A stretch of 64,000 nt of DNA from Aliarcobacter thereius LMG 24486 (GTDB lineage: Bacteria; Campylobacterota; Campylobacteria; Campylobacterales; Arcobacteraceae), in NCBI RefSeq assembly GCF_004214815.1, contig NZ_CP035926.1, forward strand, positions 558,001 through 622,000. Direction: 5' to 3'. The notes under the pieces are model-generated. The model searched no databases. It worked only from the letters and a program-made list of their open reading frames with translations, and was not told the origin of the DNA. Position 1 is the first letter of the stretch; every line of letters starts with the position of its first letter. Of this stretch, positions 17,253 to 27,954 are shown one piece after another. The translations under genes and the position numbers were made by a program.

Positions 17253-17281
17253 TTGACTTCTAATTATTAATGAGATATAAT
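17253..17281 (+). promoter_or_regulatory. strong sigma70-type promoter of the S10 operon
   Basis: TTGACT at 17253-17258 and TATAAT at 17276-17281 with a 17-nt spacer: a near-perfect vegetative promoter, unusually good for this A+T-rich genome, where -35 boxes are mostly absent. It lies about 70 nt upstream of rpsJ. Confidence 0.8.
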
Positions 17282-17287
17282 CCGCGT

Positions 17288-17300
17288 CCACTTAATGTGG
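17288..17300 (+). other. small hairpin in the S10 operon leader
   Basis: CCAC-TTAAT-GTGG near the expected transcription start. It would form at the very 5' end of the mRNA and could protect the message; it is too short to be the L4-regulated leader known from enterobacteria. Confidence 0.35.
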
Positions 17301-17349
17301 TTAGAGCCATTTTATTGGTATCTAACGAGTTCTTTAAAGGAAAAAATAT

Positions 17350-17664
17350 ATGGAAAAAATCAGATTAAAGCTTAAAGCTTATGATCATAGAGTTTTGGAT
17401 AGAAGTGTTGCTTCAATAGTTGAAGCTGTTAAAAGAACTGGTGCTGATTTAAGAGGTCCAATCCCTCTACCAACAAAAATCAGAAGATATACAGTTATCA
17501 AAGGTCCTCACGTAAACAAAGATTCAAGAGAGCAATTTGAAATCAGAGTTCATACAAGAATGATTGATATTATTTCAGCAACAGCTGATACAGTTGATTC
17601 ATTAATGAAATTAGATTTAGCTCCAGAAGTTGATGTTGAAGTAAGATCAATGGGTCAAGAATAA
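17350..17664 (+). CDS. rpsJ: 30S ribosomal protein S10
   Basis: First gene of the S10 operon; S10 also acts as NusE in antitermination. 104 residues with [21 protein letters not shown] at the start region and the family signature [23 protein letters not shown]. Preceded by AAAGG and the promoter at 17253-17281. Confidence 0.98.
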   Translation: MEKIRLKLKAYDHRVLDRSVASIVEAVKRTGADLRGPIPLPTKIRRYTVIKGPHVNKDSREQFEIRVHTRMIDIISATADTVDSLMKLDLAPEVDVEVRSMGQE

Positions 17665-17683
17665 GAAGAAAGGGTAATACAAG

Positions 17684-18259
17684 ATGGAATTTATAGTTCA
17701 AAAAATCGGTATGAGTAGAACAGTTACTGTTCCAAGTACTGCTGTTACACTTTTAAAAGTTCTTGATGCAAAAGTATGTCAAGTAACTGATGGTGTTGCA
17801 CTAGTATCTTATAGCAATGGTAAAAAAATTAACAAGGCTATCGAGGGACAACAAAAAAAATATAACTTAAGTAAAGAGTTTAATAGATTTGTAACTTTAA
17901 CAGTAGCTAATACTGAAGCTGGAGACTTAGAAGTTTCTGGATTAGGTGAAGCTAAAGTTGTAAAAACTACTTTTAAAACAAAAGGTAGAGGTTTCTCTGG
18001 AGTTGTTAAAAGATGGAATTTTGCTGGTGGAAGAAATGCTCACGGGCACAGAATGGGTAAAAGAACAGGTTCAATTGGTAACTGTGAATTCCCAGGAAGA
18101 GTTCAACCAGGTAAAAAAATGCCAGGACAATACGGAAATACAAATGTATCTGTAAAAAATGAAGTTCTATCATTTGATGCTGAGTCTGGAATTTTAGTAT
18201 TAAAAGGTTCAGTTTCTGGTGCAAATGGAACATTAGGAAAAATAAAGGTTGCTAAATGA
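17684..18259 (+). CDS. rplC: 50S ribosomal protein L3
   Basis: Early-assembly 23S rRNA-binding protein. 191 residues; [20 protein letters not shown] and [20 protein letters not shown] are the conserved central loop, including the Gln-methylated region of relatives. Overlaps rplD by 4 nt. Start assigned at ATG after AGAAAGGG. Confidence 0.98.
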   Translation: MEFIVQKIGMSRTVTVPSTAVTLLKVLDAKVCQVTDGVALVSYSNGKKINKAIEGQQKKYNLSKEFNRFVTLTVANTEAGDLEVSGLGEAKVVKTTFKTKGRGFSGVVKRWNFAGGRNAHGHRMGKRTGSIGNCEFPGRVQPGKKMPGQYGNTNVSVKNEVLSFDAESGILVLKGSVSGANGTLGKIKVAK

Positions 18260-18867
18260 GTAAAGCAATAGTATTAAATGCAAAATTTGAAAATAGTGGT
18301 GAAGTAGTTTTACCAGCTAGTTTTGATGAGATAAATAAACATAATTTATATTTATATGTTAAGTCATATTTATCAGCTTTAAGATCAAATACATCAGCTG
18401 TTAAAACTAGAGCAGAAGTAAGCGGTGGTGGTAAAAAACCAAAAGCTCAAAAAGGTTCAGGTGGAGCTAGATGGGGTTCTAAAAGATCACCATTGTTTGT
18501 AGGTGGTGGAGTTATATTCGGACCAACTAAAAGAAACTATGAGCAAAAGGTAAACAAAAAACAAAAAGCTTTAGCACTTAAATATGCTTTAAATGCACAA
18601 GCAAACAATGGTTCACTTTTTGTTGTTGATTCATTAGCTGTTGAGTCAGGAAAAACAAAAGATGCAGTTGCAGTTTTAAGTAAATTAAATAAGAGAGATA
18701 CATTAATTATCGTTGATTCAATTGATGAAAAAACTTATTTATCATTTAGAAACCTTAAAAACTGTTATATGATTGAAAAGCAAGAAGTAAACGCTTATTT
18801 ACTTGCTGTATATCACTCTGTACTAATTGAAAAATCAGTACTTGAAGCATTAACAAAAGAGGCTTAA
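18256..18867 (+). CDS. rplD: 50S ribosomal protein L4
   Basis: 203 residues. The tentacle loop that lines the exit tunnel is visible as [20 protein letters not shown] followed by [17 protein letters not shown]4 represses the S10 operon in enterobacteria; whether it does so here is not shown by the sequence. Overlaps rplC and lies 1 nt before rplW. Confidence 0.98.
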   Translation: MSKAIVLNAKFENSGEVVLPASFDEINKHNLYLYVKSYLSALRSNTSAVKTRAEVSGGGKKPKAQKGSGGARWGSKRSPLFVGGGVIFGPTKRNYEQKVNKKQKALALKYALNAQANNGSLFVVDSLAVESGKTKDAVAVLSKLNKRDTLIIVDSIDEKTYLSFRNLKNCYMIEKQEVNAYLLAVYHSVLIEKSVLEALTKEA

Positions 18868-18868
18868 G

Positions 18869-19150
18869 ATGGCAGATATTACAGATATTAAATCAATATT
18901 ATATACAGAAAAAACAATTGAGCTTCAAGAAAATGGTGTTATTGTTGTACAAACAAGTCCAAGAATGACAAAAACAAGCTTAAAAGAAGTGTTTAAAGAG
19001 TATTTCGGAGTAACTCCAACAAAAATTAACTCTTTAAGACAAGATGGTAAAGTTAAAAGATTTAGAGGAAAACTTGGAAAAAGAGTTGACTTTAAAAAAT
19101 TCTATGTAACATTACCTGAGGGCGCAGCTATTGCGAACCTATCAGCATAA
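18869..19150 (+). CDS. rplW: 50S ribosomal protein L23
   Basis: Protein at the tunnel exit that docks SRP and trigger factor. 93 residues with [15 protein letters not shown] and the C-terminal strand [20 protein letters not shown]. Same operon, 1 nt after rplD. Confidence 0.97.
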   Translation: MADITDIKSILYTEKTIELQENGVIVVQTSPRMTKTSLKEVFKEYFGVTPTKINSLRQDGKVKRFRGKLGKRVDFKKFYVTLPEGAAIANLSA

Positions 19151-19159
19151 GGAGTAAAA

Positions 19160-19987
19160 ATGTCAATTAAAAAATTTAGACCAATAACTCCTGCTAGAAG
19201 ATTTATGTCAGTTATTGAAAGTTCTGATATTACTTCAAAACCAACAGTTAGATCTTTACTTGTAAGAGTAAAAGCAAGTGCTGGTAGAAATAATAACGGT
19301 AGAATTACTTCAAGACACAAAGAAGCAGGTGCAAAAAAACTTTATAGAATTATTGATTTCAAAAGAAATAAATTTGGAATAGAAGGAACAATTTCAACTG
19401 TTGAGTATGACCCATACAGAAATTGTAGAATTTGTTTAGTTTCATATGCTGATGGAGAAAAAAGATATATTATTCAACCATCGGGAATGAAAGTTGGAGA
19501 CAAAGTTCAATCTGCTTTAAGTGGACTTGATATTTTACCAGGAAATGCTATGCAATTAGTAAGTATTCCAGTTGGTACTATGGTTCACAATATTGAACTA
19601 AAGCCTGGAAAAGGTGCTCAATTTGCTAGATCTGCTGGTGGATATGCACAAATTATGGGTAGAGAAGACAAGTATGTTATTCTAAGATTACCATCAGGTG
19701 AAATGAGAAAAATTCTTGGAGTTTGTATGGCTACAATTGGTGTAGTTGGAAACGAAGAGTATATTAATATGGTTGTTGGTAAAGCTGGAAGAAACAGACA
19801 CCTTGGAATTAGACCTCAAACAAGAGGATCTGCAATGAACCCAATCGATCACCCACACGGTGGAGGAGAAGGTAAAACAAATTCAGGTAGACATCCAGTT
19901 ACTCCATGGGGTATGCCAACTAAAGGTTATAAAACTAGAAAGAAAAAAGCTAGTGATAAACTAATCATTTCAAGAAGAAAGAAGTAA
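19160..19987 (+). CDS. rplB: 50S ribosomal protein L2
   Basis: Needed for subunit joining and the peptidyl-transferase centre. 275 residues; [20 protein letters not shown] in the N-terminal part and the conserved C-terminal [32 protein letters not shown] precedes the ATG. Confidence 0.98.
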   Translation: MSIKKFRPITPARRFMSVIESSDITSKPTVRSLLVRVKASAGRNNNGRITSRHKEAGAKKLYRIIDFKRNKFGIEGTISTVEYDPYRNCRICLVSYADGEKRYIIQPSGMKVGDKVQSALSGLDILPGNAMQLVSIPVGTMVHNIELKPGKGAQFARSAGGYAQIMGREDKYVILRLPSGEMRKILGVCMATIGVVGNEEYINMVVGKAGRNRHLGIRPQTRGSAMNPIDHPHGGGEGKTNSGRHPVTPWGMPTKGYKTRKKKASDKLIISRRKK

Positions 19988-19996
19988 GGGTTTAAG

Positions 19997-20272
19997 ATGG
20001 CAAGATCAATAAAAAAAGGACCTTTTGTAGATTCACACTTATTAAAAAAAGTAGTGGCTGCTAATAGTTCAAAAGATAAAAAACCAATTAAAACATGGTC
20101 AAGAAGATCAACAATTCTTCCAGATATGATTGGTATAACATTTAATGTACATAATGGTAGAAATTTTGTTCCTGTGGTAGTTACAGAAAACCATGTTGGA
20201 TATAAATTAGGTGAGTTTGCACCAACTAGAACGTTTAAGGGCCATAAAGGTTCTGTTCAAAGAAAGGCGTAA
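19997..20272 (+). CDS. rpsS: 30S ribosomal protein S19
   Basis: 91 residues in the small-subunit head. [33 protein letters not shown] and the signature [20 protein letters not shown] with GHK are complete. Two nt before rplV. Confidence 0.98.
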   Translation: MARSIKKGPFVDSHLLKKVVAANSSKDKKPIKTWSRRSTILPDMIGITFNVHNGRNFVPVVVTENHVGYKLGEFAPTRTFKGHKGSVQRKA

Positions 20273-20274
20273 TA

Positions 20275-20607
20275 ATGGCAAGAGCGATATTAAAATTTAT
20301 TAGAGTTTCTCCAATTAAAGCTAGACTTATTGCAAGAGAAGTTCAAGGAATGAATGCAGAGTATGCAATTGCATCTTTACAATTTACTCCAAATAAAGCT
20401 GCGGCATTAATTTCAAAAGTAATAGCTTCAGCAGTAGCAAACTCAGGATTAGATCCAGCAGATGCAGTAATTACAAGTGCTAGGGTAGATAAAGGACCAG
20501 TTCTTAAAAGATTTACTCCAAGAGCAAGAGGTTCAGCTTCTCCAAAGCATAAACCAACAGCGCATATTATGATTGAAGTTGCAGCATCTACAAAAGGAGA
20601 CAAGTAA
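20275..20607 (+). CDS. rplV: 50S ribosomal protein L22
   Basis: 110 residues; extends a beta-hairpin into the exit tunnel ([20 protein letters not shown] and the segment after it). Start [20 protein letters not shown]. Overlaps rpsC by 1 nt. Confidence 0.98.
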   Translation: MARAILKFIRVSPIKARLIAREVQGMNAEYAIASLQFTPNKAAALISKVIASAVANSGLDPADAVITSARVDKGPVLKRFTPRARGSASPKHKPTAHIMIEVAASTKGDK

Positions 20608-21311
20608 TGGGTCAAAAAGTTAATCCAATAGGTTTAAGATTAGGTATTAATAGAAACTGGGAATCAAGATGGTTTCCAAAATTTGAAACAATGCCTGCTA
20701 ATGTAGCTGAAGATGACAAAATTAGAAAATTTGTTAAAAAAGAGTTATATTATGCTGGAATTGCTCAAACAGTTATTGAAAGAACTGCAAAAAAAGTTAG
20801 AGTAACAGTAGTTGCTGCAAGACCTGGAATTATCATTGGTAAAAAAGGTGCTGACGTAGAAAAACTAAAAGATTCTCTATCTAAACTTGTAGGAAAAGAG
20901 ATAGCAGTAAATATTAAAGAGGAGAGAAAACCACAAGTATCTGCTCAATTATCTGCTGAAAATGTTGCTCAACAATTAGAAAGAAGAGTTGCATTTAGAA
21001 GAGCTATGAAAAGAGTTATGCAAAATGCACTAAAAGGTGGAGCAAAAGGTATTAAAGTATCTGTTTCTGGAAGACTTGGTGGAGCTGAAATGGCTAGAAC
21101 TGAGTGGTATTTAGAAGGAAGAGTTCCATTACATACTTTAAGAGCTAGAATTGATTATGGTTTTGCTGAAGCTCATACAGCTTATGGTTGTATTGGTATT
21201 AAAGTTTGGATATTCAAAGGTGAAGTTCTTGCAAAAGGAATCCCAACTGAGAAATCTGAGAATACTGAGTCTAAACCAAAAAGAAGACCAGCAAAGAAAA
21301 GAGGTAAATAA
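20607..21311 (+). CDS. rpsC: 30S ribosomal protein S3
   Basis: 234 residues. [20 protein letters not shown] at the N-terminus, the KH domain [17 protein letters not shown], and [20 protein letters not shown]. Lys/Arg-rich C-terminal tail. Forms part of the mRNA entry channel. Confidence 0.98.
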   Translation: MGQKVNPIGLRLGINRNWESRWFPKFETMPANVAEDDKIRKFVKKELYYAGIAQTVIERTAKKVRVTVVAARPGIIIGKKGADVEKLKDSLSKLVGKEIAVNIKEERKPQVSAQLSAENVAQQLERRVAFRRAMKRVMQNALKGGAKGIKVSVSGRLGGAEMARTEWYLEGRVPLHTLRARIDYGFAEAHTAYGCIGIKVWIFKGEVLAKGIPTEKSENTESKPKRRPAKKRGK

Positions 21312-21313
21312 TT

Positions 21314-21739
21314 ATGTTAATGCCTAAAAGAACAAAATTTAGAAAGATGATGAAAGGAAGAAATCGAGGTGAAGCTCATAGAGGTAACTCTTTAGCTTAT
21401 GGAGATTTCGGAATTAAAGCAGTTGAACACGGAAGAGTAGATTCAAGACAAATCGAAGCTTCTAGGGTTGCAATGACTAGAAAAGTTAAAAGACAAGCAA
21501 AAGTATGGATTATGGTATTCCCTGACAAACCTCTTACAGCTAAACCACTTGAAACAAGAATGGGTAAAGGTAAAGGTTCAGTAGACAAATGGGTTATGAA
21601 CATTAAGCCAGGAAGAGTATGTTTTGAAATGGCTGGTGTTGATGAAGAATTAGCAAGAGAAGCTTTGGCTTTAGCTATGCACAAATTACCATTTAAAACT
21701 AAATTTATAACAAGAGATAGCGAAAATGAACTATACTGA
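21314..21739 (+). CDS. rplP: 50S ribosomal protein L16
   Basis: 141 residues at the A-site of the large subunit. [19 protein letters not shown], and [18 protein letters not shown] in the conserved loop. The first ATG is used, as in relatives. Overlaps rpmC by 14 nt. Confidence 0.98.
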   Translation: MLMPKRTKFRKMMKGRNRGEAHRGNSLAYGDFGIKAVEHGRVDSRQIEASRVAMTRKVKRQAKVWIMVFPDKPLTAKPLETRMGKGKGSVDKWVMNIKPGRVCFEMAGVDEELAREALALAMHKLPFKTKFITRDSENELY

Positions 21740-21917
21740 GATTAAAGACAAAAGCTTGGTAGAATTACAAGCGTTATTAAAAGAGAAAAAGGTGCTACTT
21801 TTTGAATTAAAAGCTAAGCTAAAAACTATGCAGTTAACTAATACATCTGAGTTGAATGTAGCAAAAAAAGATATTGCTAGAATTCAGACTGCTATTACAG
21901 CTGTTAAAGCTAACTAA
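21726..21917 (+). CDS. rpmC: 50S ribosomal protein L29
   Basis: 63 residues, two long helices: [20 protein letters not shown] and [16 protein letters not shown]. Located at the tunnel exit beside L23. Starts inside the end of rplP. Confidence 0.96.
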   Translation: MNYTEIKDKSLVELQALLKEKKVLLFELKAKLKTMQLTNTSELNVAKKDIARIQTAITAVKAN

Positions 21918-21927
21918 GGATCTATAG

Positions 21928-22179
21928 ATGTCACACAAAAGAGAGATTCAAGGTGTAGTTGTTAAAAAATCTGGTGATAAAACAGCTTCTGTTTTAGTTA
22001 CAAGATCAGTTTTACACCCAAAATATCATAAAACTGTTAAAAGATTTAAAAAATATTTAATTCATGATGAAAAAAATGAGTTAAATGAAGGTGATACTGT
22101 GATCGCAGTTGAATGTAGACCATTGTCAAAAACTAAATCTTTTAGATTAAAGACAGTAGTTGCTACAGGAGTTAAATAA
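21928..22179 (+). CDS. rpsQ: 30S ribosomal protein S17
   Basis: 83 residues, OB fold. [20 protein letters not shown], and [20 protein letters not shown] as the family signature. One-nt overlap with rplN. Confidence 0.97.
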   Translation: MSHKREIQGVVVKKSGDKTASVLVTRSVLHPKYHKTVKRFKKYLIHDEKNELNEGDTVIAVECRPLSKTKSFRLKTVVATGVK

Positions 22180-22547
22180 TGATTCAAAGTTTTACAAGAT
22201 TAAATGTAGCTGATAATACAGGTGCAAAAGAGATTATGTGTATCAAAGTTTTAGGTGGTTCTAAAAGAAGATATGCAACTGTTGGAGATGTAATTGTAGC
22301 TTCTGTTAAAAAAGCTCTTCCAACTGGAAAAATCAAAAAAGGGCAAGTTGTTAAAGCAGTTATCGTTAGAACTCATAAAGAAGTTCAAAGAGAAAATGGT
22401 TCATTAATTAGATTTGATGACAACGCAGCTGTTATTTTAGATACTAAAAGAGAGCCTATTGGAACAAGAATTTTTGGACCAGTTGCCAGAGAAGTTAGAT
22501 ATTCAGGATTTATGAAAATCGTTTCACTTGCACCGGAGGTATTATAA
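22179..22547 (+). CDS. rplN: 50S ribosomal protein L14
   Basis: 122 residues. [20 protein letters not shown], the signature [18 protein letters not shown], and C-terminal [13 protein letters not shown]. Located at an intersubunit bridge. Overlaps rplX by 1 nt. Confidence 0.98.
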   Translation: MIQSFTRLNVADNTGAKEIMCIKVLGGSKRRYATVGDVIVASVKKALPTGKIKKGQVVKAVIVRTHKEVQRENGSLIRFDDNAAVILDTKREPIGTRIFGPVAREVRYSGFMKIVSLAPEVL

Positions 22548-22783
22548 TGTCTATTAAGTTGAAAATTAAAAAAGGTGATACAGTTAAAATCATTGCTGGT
22601 GATGATAAAGGAAAAACTGGAGAAGTTTTACAAGTATTACCAAAATCAAACCAAGTAATCGTAAAAGATTGTAAAGTTGCTAAAAAAACAGTTAAACCAG
22701 ACCAAGAAAGAAATCCAGATGGTGGATTTATAAATAAAGAGATGCCAATTGATATTTCAAATGTGGCAAAAGTGGAAGGGTAA
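22547..22783 (+). CDS. rplX: 50S ribosomal protein L24
   Basis: 78 residues, somewhat shorter than the enterobacterial protein. KOW motif [20 protein letters not shown]. Assembly initiator of the large subunit. Three nt before rplE. Confidence 0.97.
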   Translation: MSIKLKIKKGDTVKIIAGDDKGKTGEVLQVLPKSNQVIVKDCKVAKKTVKPDQERNPDGGFINKEMPIDISNVAKVEG

Positions 22784-22786
22784 AAT

Positions 22787-23335
22787 ATGGCATCAAGACT
22801 ATTAGAAAGATATAAAGCTGAAATTAAACCAGTTCTTGAAACAGAGTTTCCTAAAAACAAAACTTTAACAGCTAAAGTTGATAAAATTGTTATCTCTGTT
22901 GGTGCTGGTGAAGCTATGAAAGATACAAAGCTAATCCAAAACATCCAAGATACAATCTCTTTAATTGCAGGTCAAAAAGCAGTTAAAGTTATTGCTAAAA
23001 AATCTGTTGCTGGATTTAAAGTTAGAGAAGGAATGCCTGTTGGTGTTAAAGTAACATTAAGAGGTCAAAATATGTATTACTTCTTAGATAAACTTTGCTC
23101 AATTGCATTACCAAGAGTAAAAGACTTTAGAGGTGTTAATAAGAATGGATTTGATGGTAGAGGAAACTTTAACTTCGGACTTGATGAACAATTAATGTTC
23201 CCAGAAGTAGTTTATGATAACATCATTAAAACACATGGAATGAATATTTCAATATCTACAAGTGCAACAAGCGATGCTGAAGCATATAGACTATTAGAGT
23301 TAATTGGAATTCCATTTTCAAAAGGAAGAGCGTAA
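22787..23335 (+). CDS. rplE: 50S ribosomal protein L5
   Basis: 182 residues binding 5S r[43 protein letters not shown] and [19 protein letters not shown] are the conserved blocks. One-nt overlap with rpsN. Confidence 0.98.
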   Translation: MASRLLERYKAEIKPVLETEFPKNKTLTAKVDKIVISVGAGEAMKDTKLIQNIQDTISLIAGQKAVKVIAKKSVAGFKVREGMPVGVKVTLRGQNMYYFLDKLCSIALPRVKDFRGVNKNGFDGRGNFNFGLDEQLMFPEVVYDNIIKTHGMNISISTSATSDAEAYRLLELIGIPFSKGRA

Positions 23336-23520
23336 TGGCAAAAAAATCTATGATCGCTAAACAACAAAGAACACCTAAGTTTGCTGTAAGAGCATACACA
23401 AGATGTTCTGTTTGTGGAAGACCTCACTCAGTATATAAAGATTTTGGTCTATGTAGAGTTTGTTTAAGAAAAATGGCTAACGAAGGTTTATTACCTGGTG
23501 TTAGAAAAGCTAGTTGGTAG
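23335..23520 (+). CDS. rpsN: 30S ribosomal protein S14, zinc-binding short form
   Basis: 61 residues, the short (type Z) S14 with two C-x2-C pairs (CSVCGRP and CRVCLRKMA) that hold a zinc ion, rather than the about 100-residue zinc-free form. Ends with PGVRKASW as expected. Confidence 0.97.
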   Translation: MAKKSMIAKQQRTPKFAVRAYTRCSVCGRPHSVYKDFGLCRVCLRKMANEGLLPGVRKASW

Positions 23521-23532
23521 GAGAAAAAAGCT

Positions 23533-23931
23533 ATGATGAATGATTTAATCGCAGATGCTTTAACTAGAATAAGAAATGCTTCTATGAGAAGATTAGAAGT
23601 TACAACACTAATACACTCTAACACAGTGGCTGGTGTGGTTAATGTCCTTTTACAAAAAGAGTATATTTCTGGTTTTAAAGTTATCGAAGGTACAAATAAT
23701 AAAAAGACGATTCAAGTTGAATTAAAATATGATGATAAAGAAAAATCAGCAATTAACGAAATTGTAAGAGTTTCAAAACCAGGAAGAAGAGTTTATAAAC
23801 CAGCTTCTGAAATTAAAAACTTTAAAAATGGTTACGGTACTATTATTCTTTCAACTAACAAAGGTGTTATTGCAAATGATGAAGCATATGCAGCTAATGT
23901 TGGTGGAGAAGTACTTTGTACTGTTTGGTAG
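23533..23931 (+). CDS. rpsH: 30S ribosomal protein S8
   Basis: 132 residues. [20 protein letters not shown] at the start and the signature [20 protein letters not shown] at the end. Two adjacent ATGs are possible (23533 or 23536); GGAG lies upstream. Binds the central domain of 16S rRNA. Confidence 0.97.
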   Translation: MMNDLIADALTRIRNASMRRLEVTTLIHSNTVAGVVNVLLQKEYISGFKVIEGTNNKKTIQVELKYDDKEKSAINEIVRVSKPGRRVYKPASEIKNFKNGYGTIILSTNKGVIANDEAYAANVGGEVLCTVW

Positions 23932-23940
23932 GAGAGTATA

Positions 23941-24477
23941 ATGTCTAGAATTGGAAAAAGACCTATCGCAATTCCTGCAGGAATTGAAGTAACAATAGAT
24001 GGAACACAAATTAGTGTTAAAAAGGGAAACAATGTTTCAGTAGTTGAGACTCATGGAAGAGTTGATGCAAAAGTTGAAGATAAACAATTAGTTCTTTCAA
24101 AGGTTGGTGATACAAAAGAATCAGCAGCTTTCTGGGGAACATATAGAGCTTTATCAGCAAATGCTATCAATGGACTTCACGAAGGTTTTACTAAAACTTT
24201 AGAAATCAATGGAGTTGGGTATAAAGCAGCTGTAAAAGGTAATGTTTTAGAGTTAATCTTAGGATATTCTCACCCAATTAATTTTGAAATTCAAAAAGGT
24301 TTAGAAATCTCGGTTGAGAAAAATATAATTACTGTTAAAGGTGCAGATAAACAACAAGTTGGTCAAGCTGCTGCAATTATTAGAGGCTTTAGAAAACCAG
24401 AACCTTACAAAGGTAAAGGTGTTAAGTATACTGATGAGAGAATCATCAGAAAAGCTGGAAAAACGGCTAAGAAGTAA
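23941..24477 (+). CDS. rplF: 50S ribosomal protein L6
   Basis: 178 residues, two related domains. [19 protein letters not shown] at the start; [20 protein letters not shown] near the end is the family signature. Located near the sarcin-ricin loop. Confidence 0.98.
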   Translation: MSRIGKRPIAIPAGIEVTIDGTQISVKKGNNVSVVETHGRVDAKVEDKQLVLSKVGDTKESAAFWGTYRALSANAINGLHEGFTKTLEINGVGYKAAVKGNVLELILGYSHPINFEIQKGLEISVEKNIITVKGADKQQVGQAAAIIRGFRKPEPYKGKGVKYTDERIIRKAGKTAKK

Positions 24478-24486
24478 GGTGTAACT

Positions 24487-24846
24487 ATGAGTAGAGTAAA
24501 AGATCTAGCAAAAAAAATTGCTTTAAGAATTAAAAGAAAGAAAAGAGTTAGAGCTAATATTTTTGGTACAGCAGAAAAGCCAAGAGTAACTATTTTTAAA
24601 TCTAATAAATTCATTAGTGCACAAGCTATTAATGATGCTGAAGGTAGAACTTTAGCTTCAATTAGCTCTCAAGCTATGGGATTAAATGGAAATAAAGAGA
24701 ACGCTTCTAAAGTTGCAGCTGAGTTTGCTTCTAAGTTAAAAGCAGCTGGAATAGATACAGTAGTATACGATAGAAACGGATATCTTTATCATGGTGTTGT
24801 TGCAGCATTTGCTGACGCATTAAGAGAAAATGGTATTAAATTATAA
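24487..24846 (+). CDS. rplR: 50S ribosomal protein L18
   Basis: 119 residues that bring 5S rRNA to the subunit. [40 protein letters not shown] and [17 protein letters not shown]. Confidence 0.97.
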   Translation: MSRVKDLAKKIALRIKRKKRVRANIFGTAEKPRVTIFKSNKFISAQAINDAEGRTLASISSQAMGLNGNKENASKVAAEFASKLKAAGIDTVVYDRNGYLYHGVVAAFADALRENGIKL

Positions 24847-24855
24847 GGATTAATG

Positions 24856-25296
24856 ATGGCAGTAAATAGAGAAGACTTTCAAGAAGCAATCGTTAAAATC
24901 GGAAGAGTAACAAAAGTTGTAAAAGGTGGAAGAAGATTCAGATTTACAGCTTTAGTTGTTGTTGGTGATAAAAACGGAACAGTAGGATTTGGAACAGGAA
25001 AAGCAAAAGAGGTTCCTGATGCAATTAAAAAAGCTTTAGATGATGCATTTAAAAGTTTAGTAACTATCTCAATTAAAGGTACTACAATTGCACATGATAT
25101 TGAACATAAATATAATTCAAGTAAAATATTATTAAAACCAGCTTCTGAAGGAACTGGATTAATAGCTGGAGGAGCTGCTAGACCTGTTCTTGAGCTTTCT
25201 GGTTTAAAAGATATTATTGCTAAATCTTTAGGTTCAAATAATCCAAATAACCTTGTACAAGCTACAGTTGAAGCACTTGCAAGAATAAAAGGATAA
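24856..25296 (+). CDS. rpsE: 30S ribosomal protein S5
   Basis: 146 residues affecting decoding accuracy. [20 protein letters not shown] and GNGT-type loop [20 protein letters not shown] match the dsRBD-like domain. I place the start at the second of two ATGs (24856), because AAGGA is then 6 nt away; from 24853 the spacing would be only 3. Confidence 0.96.
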   Translation: MAVNREDFQEAIVKIGRVTKVVKGGRRFRFTALVVVGDKNGTVGFGTGKAKEVPDAIKKALDDAFKSLVTISIKGTTIAHDIEHKYNSSKILLKPASEGTGLIAGGAARPVLELSGLKDIIAKSLGSNNPNNLVQATVEALARIKG

Positions 25297-25299
25297 AAG

Positions 25300-25698
25300 A
25301 TGATATTAGACAATTTACAAGCTGCTTGTGGAAGTACAAGAGAAGCTAAAAGAAAAGGTAGAGGTCAAGGTAGTGGTAATGGTAAAACAGCTGGTAAAGG
25401 ACATAAAGGTCAAAGAGCTAGAGCTGGTTACAATGTAAAAAGAGGTTTTGAAGGTGGACAACAACCACTTTCAAGAAGATTACCAAAAGTAGGATTTGTT
25501 TCAAGAGTAGTTAAACCTTATTCACTAAATGTTGATAAAATTACAGCTATTGCTTCTTTAGATGAAATTACTTTAGAGAGTATTAAAACTGTATATAAAC
25601 TATCAAAAAGTGTTGAAAAAGTTAAACTTATTGGAGCTACTGCTAAAAATTTAAGTGTTAAGATTAAAGACGAAAACGTTACAACTACTGGTAAATAA
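25300..25698 (+). CDS. rplO: 50S ribosomal protein L15
   Basis: 132 residues. The N-terminal Gly/Arg/Lys extension [20 protein letters not shown] and [17 protein letters not shown] are diagnostic. Directly precedes secY, as usual in the spc operon. rpmD (L30) is absent between rpsE and rplO, which I believe is normal in this phylum. Confidence 0.96.
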   Translation: MILDNLQAACGSTREAKRKGRGQGSGNGKTAGKGHKGQRARAGYNVKRGFEGGQQPLSRRLPKVGFVSRVVKPYSLNVDKITAIASLDEITLESIKTVYKLSKSVEKVKLIGATAKNLSVKIKDENVTTTGK

Positions 25699-25700
25699 TT

Positions 25701-26963
25701 ATGAGTAAAGATCTAATAAATAAGATTTTTATTACATTAGGTTTTATTTTTCTTTACAGGTTACTGGCTTATGTGCCAGTACCTGGAGTAAATATAGATG
25801 TAGTAAAAGAATTTTTTGATTCAAATGCAGGAAATGCATTAGGATTAGTAAATATGTTTAGTGGAAATGCAGTTGAAAGACTGAGTATTATCTCACTAGG
25901 TATTATGCCTTACATCACAGCTTCTATTATAATGGAACTTCTAGCAGCAACTTTTCCAGCTCTTGCAAAATTAAAAAAAGAGCGAGATGGTATGCAAAAA
26001 TATATGCAAATCATTAGATATACAACTATAGTTATTACTTTAATCCAATCTATTGGTGTTTCAATTGGTCTAAACTCTTTAACAGGGCAAGGTGGACAAG
26101 CAGCAATTTCAATAGATATGAATACATTTATAGCAGTTTCAGCTATTTCTATGCTAACAGGAACAATGCTTTTAATGTGGATTGGAGAGCAAATTACTCA
26201 AAGAGGTATAGGAAATGGTATTTCATTAATTATCTTTGCAGGTATTGTTTCAGCAATTCCAAGCGCTATTGGTGGAACTGTTGATTTAGTTAATAATGGA
26301 CAAATGAGTATTTTTGCAGTTATTGGAATTTTACTTATAATTCTTGCAACTGTTGGAGCTATTATTTATGTTGAATTAGGTGAAAGAAGAGTTCCAGTTT
26401 CTTATTCAAGAAAAGTAATTATGCAAAATCAACATAAAAGAGTTATGAATTATATTCCAATTAAAGTAAATTTAAGTGGAGTAATACCAGCAATTTTTGC
26501 AAGTGCAATTTTGATGTTTCCAGCAACTGTTTTACAGGGTAGTCAAAATCCATATCTAGTAGTAATTGCTGATTATTTAAATCCAAGTTCTTATACTTTT
26601 AATCTATTTATGTTCTTATTTGTAGTTTTCTTTGCATTCTTTTATGCATCAATTACATTTAATGCAAAAGATATTAGTGAAAATTTAAAAAGACAAGGTG
26701 GTTTTATTCCTGGTGTTAGACCTGGAGAAAGCACTGCTGGATATTTAAATGATGTAGCTGGAAGATTAACTTTTTGGGGAGCAATATATCTAGGGCTTAT
26801 CTCAACTTTACCTTGGTTAATTGTAAAAGCTATGGGTGTACCATTTTATTTTGGTGGGGTATCTGTTTTAATTGTAGTTCAAGTTGCTATTGATACTATG
26901 AGAAAAATTGAAGCTCAACAATATTCGAGTAAATATCAAACTCTAAGCGCGGTTGGACTTTAA
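25701..26963 (+). CDS. secY: protein translocase subunit SecY
   Basis: Central pore of the Sec translocon, 420 residues with ten membrane helices. LLAYVPVPGVN near the first helix, the conserved GIMPYITASIIMELL (helix 2), the cytoplasmic loop GERRVPVSYSRK and the last helices with GVSVLIVVQVAIDTMRKIEA are visible. The gene follows rplO by 2 nt. Confidence 0.98.
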   Translation: MSKDLINKIFITLGFIFLYRLLAYVPVPGVNIDVVKEFFDSNAGNALGLVNMFSGNAVERLSIISLGIMPYITASIIMELLAATFPALAKLKKERDGMQKYMQIIRYTTIVITLIQSIGVSIGLNSLTGQGGQAAISIDMNTFIAVSAISMLTGTMLLMWIGEQITQRGIGNGISLIIFAGIVSAIPSAIGGTVDLVNNGQMSIFAVIGILLIILATVGAIIYVELGERRVPVSYSRKVIMQNQHKRVMNYIPIKVNLSGVIPAIFASAILMFPATVLQGSQNPYLVVIADYLNPSSYTFNLFMFLFVVFFAFFYASITFNAKDISENLKRQGGFIPGVRPGESTAGYLNDVAGRLTFWGAIYLGLISTLPWLIVKAMGVPFYFGGVSVLIVVQVAIDTMRKIEAQQYSSKYQTLSAVGL

Positions 26964-26964
26964 G

Positions 26965-27726
26965 ATGTCTATTGCTATTAGAAAACCACAAGAGATTGAA
27001 AAACTACTTGTTGCAAATCAAGCTGTTGCAAAAACTCTAAAATATTTAGAAGAGAATGTAAAAGCAGGAATGACTTTAAAAGAAGTTGATGCTATGGGAG
27101 ATAAATTTATAAATAGTTTAGGTGCAAGACCTGCATTTAAAGGTTTATATGGATTCCCAAATGCAATTTGTACATCTTTAAATGAAGTTATTATTCATGG
27201 AATACCATCTGATGTTGTTTTAAAAGAGGGTGATATACTTGGACTTGATATTGGAACAGAAGTTGATGGTTGGTATGGTGATAGTGCTATTACTATGCCA
27301 ATTGGAAAAATTTCTAAAAAAGATGAGGAATTGATTGCTTGTGCTAAAGATTCATTATACTATGCAATTGATATTATTCAAGAAGGAATGAGATTTAAAG
27401 AGCTTTCAAAAGCTATTGAAGATTTTATTGTTGCAAGAGGATATCAGCCACTAGTTAGATTCTGTGGACATGGTATAGGAAGAAAACCTCATGAAGATCC
27501 TGAAATTCCAAATTATTTAGAGTTTGGAAGTGTAAAATCTGGTCCAAAAATAAAAAATGGAATGGTTTTTTGTATTGAACCGATGATCTGTCAAAAAGAT
27601 AGAAATCCTATTATTTTGGATAATGGATGGGATGTTGTTTCAGCAGATGGATTAAGAGGAAGCCACTACGAGCATACAGTTGCTGTTGTAGATGGTAAAG
27701 CAGTTATATTAAGCAATCGAGAATAA
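26965..27726 (+). CDS. map: methionine aminopeptidase type I
   Basis: Removes the initiator Met from nascent proteins. 253 residues from ATG at 26965. A TTG start at 26953 would overlap secY and add four residues that relatives lack. Metal ligands are seen in LGLDIGTEVDGWYGDSA (Asp pair), CGHGIGRKPHEDPEIPN (His), VFCIEPM (Glu) and the final SHYEHTVAV (Glu). Between secY and infA, as in many bacteria. Confidence 0.96.
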   Translation: MSIAIRKPQEIEKLLVANQAVAKTLKYLEENVKAGMTLKEVDAMGDKFINSLGARPAFKGLYGFPNAICTSLNEVIIHGIPSDVVLKEGDILGLDIGTEVDGWYGDSAITMPIGKISKKDEELIACAKDSLYYAIDIIQEGMRFKELSKAIEDFIVARGYQPLVRFCGHGIGRKPHEDPEIPNYLEFGSVKSGPKIKNGMVFCIEPMICQKDRNPIILDNGWDVVSADGLRGSHYEHTVAVVDGKAVILSNRE

Positions 27727-27735
27727 AGGAATATT

Positions 27736-27954
27736 GTGGCAAAAGATGATGTAATCGTAGTTGATGGTAAGGTTATAGAAGCCTTGCCAAATGCAATGTT
27801 TAGAGTACAGCTAGAAAATGGTCATATAGTACTATGTCATATCTCAGGAAAAATGAGAATGCATTATATTAGAATATTACCAAATGATACTGTAACAGTA
27901 GAAATTACACCTTATTCATTGGATAAAGGTAGAATAGTTCATAGAAAAAAATAG
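27736..27954 (+). CDS. infA: translation initiation factor IF-1
   Basis: 72 residues, OB fold. [36 protein letters not shown] and [12 protein letters not shown] cover the whole family. The start is GTG at 27736 after AAAGGA. It is the last gene of the operon here: rpmJ and rpsM, which follow infA in many bacteria, are not present. Its stop codon is part of a 26-nt perfect palindrome. Confidence 0.98.
   Translation: MAKDDVIVVDGKVIEALPNAMFRVQLENGHIVLCHISGKMRMHYIRILPNDTVTVEITPYSLDKGRIVHRKK

Noticed and set aside
17146..17349. A tRNA or small RNA gene upstream of rpsJ
   Set aside because: No cloverleaf or G+C-rich segment; only a promoter and two short hairpins.
22510..22944. 144-codon open frame on the minus strand across rplX and rplE
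   Set aside because: Fully antisense to ribosomal protein genes, no ribosome-binding site, composition of a mirror frame; the same holds for 24879-25313.
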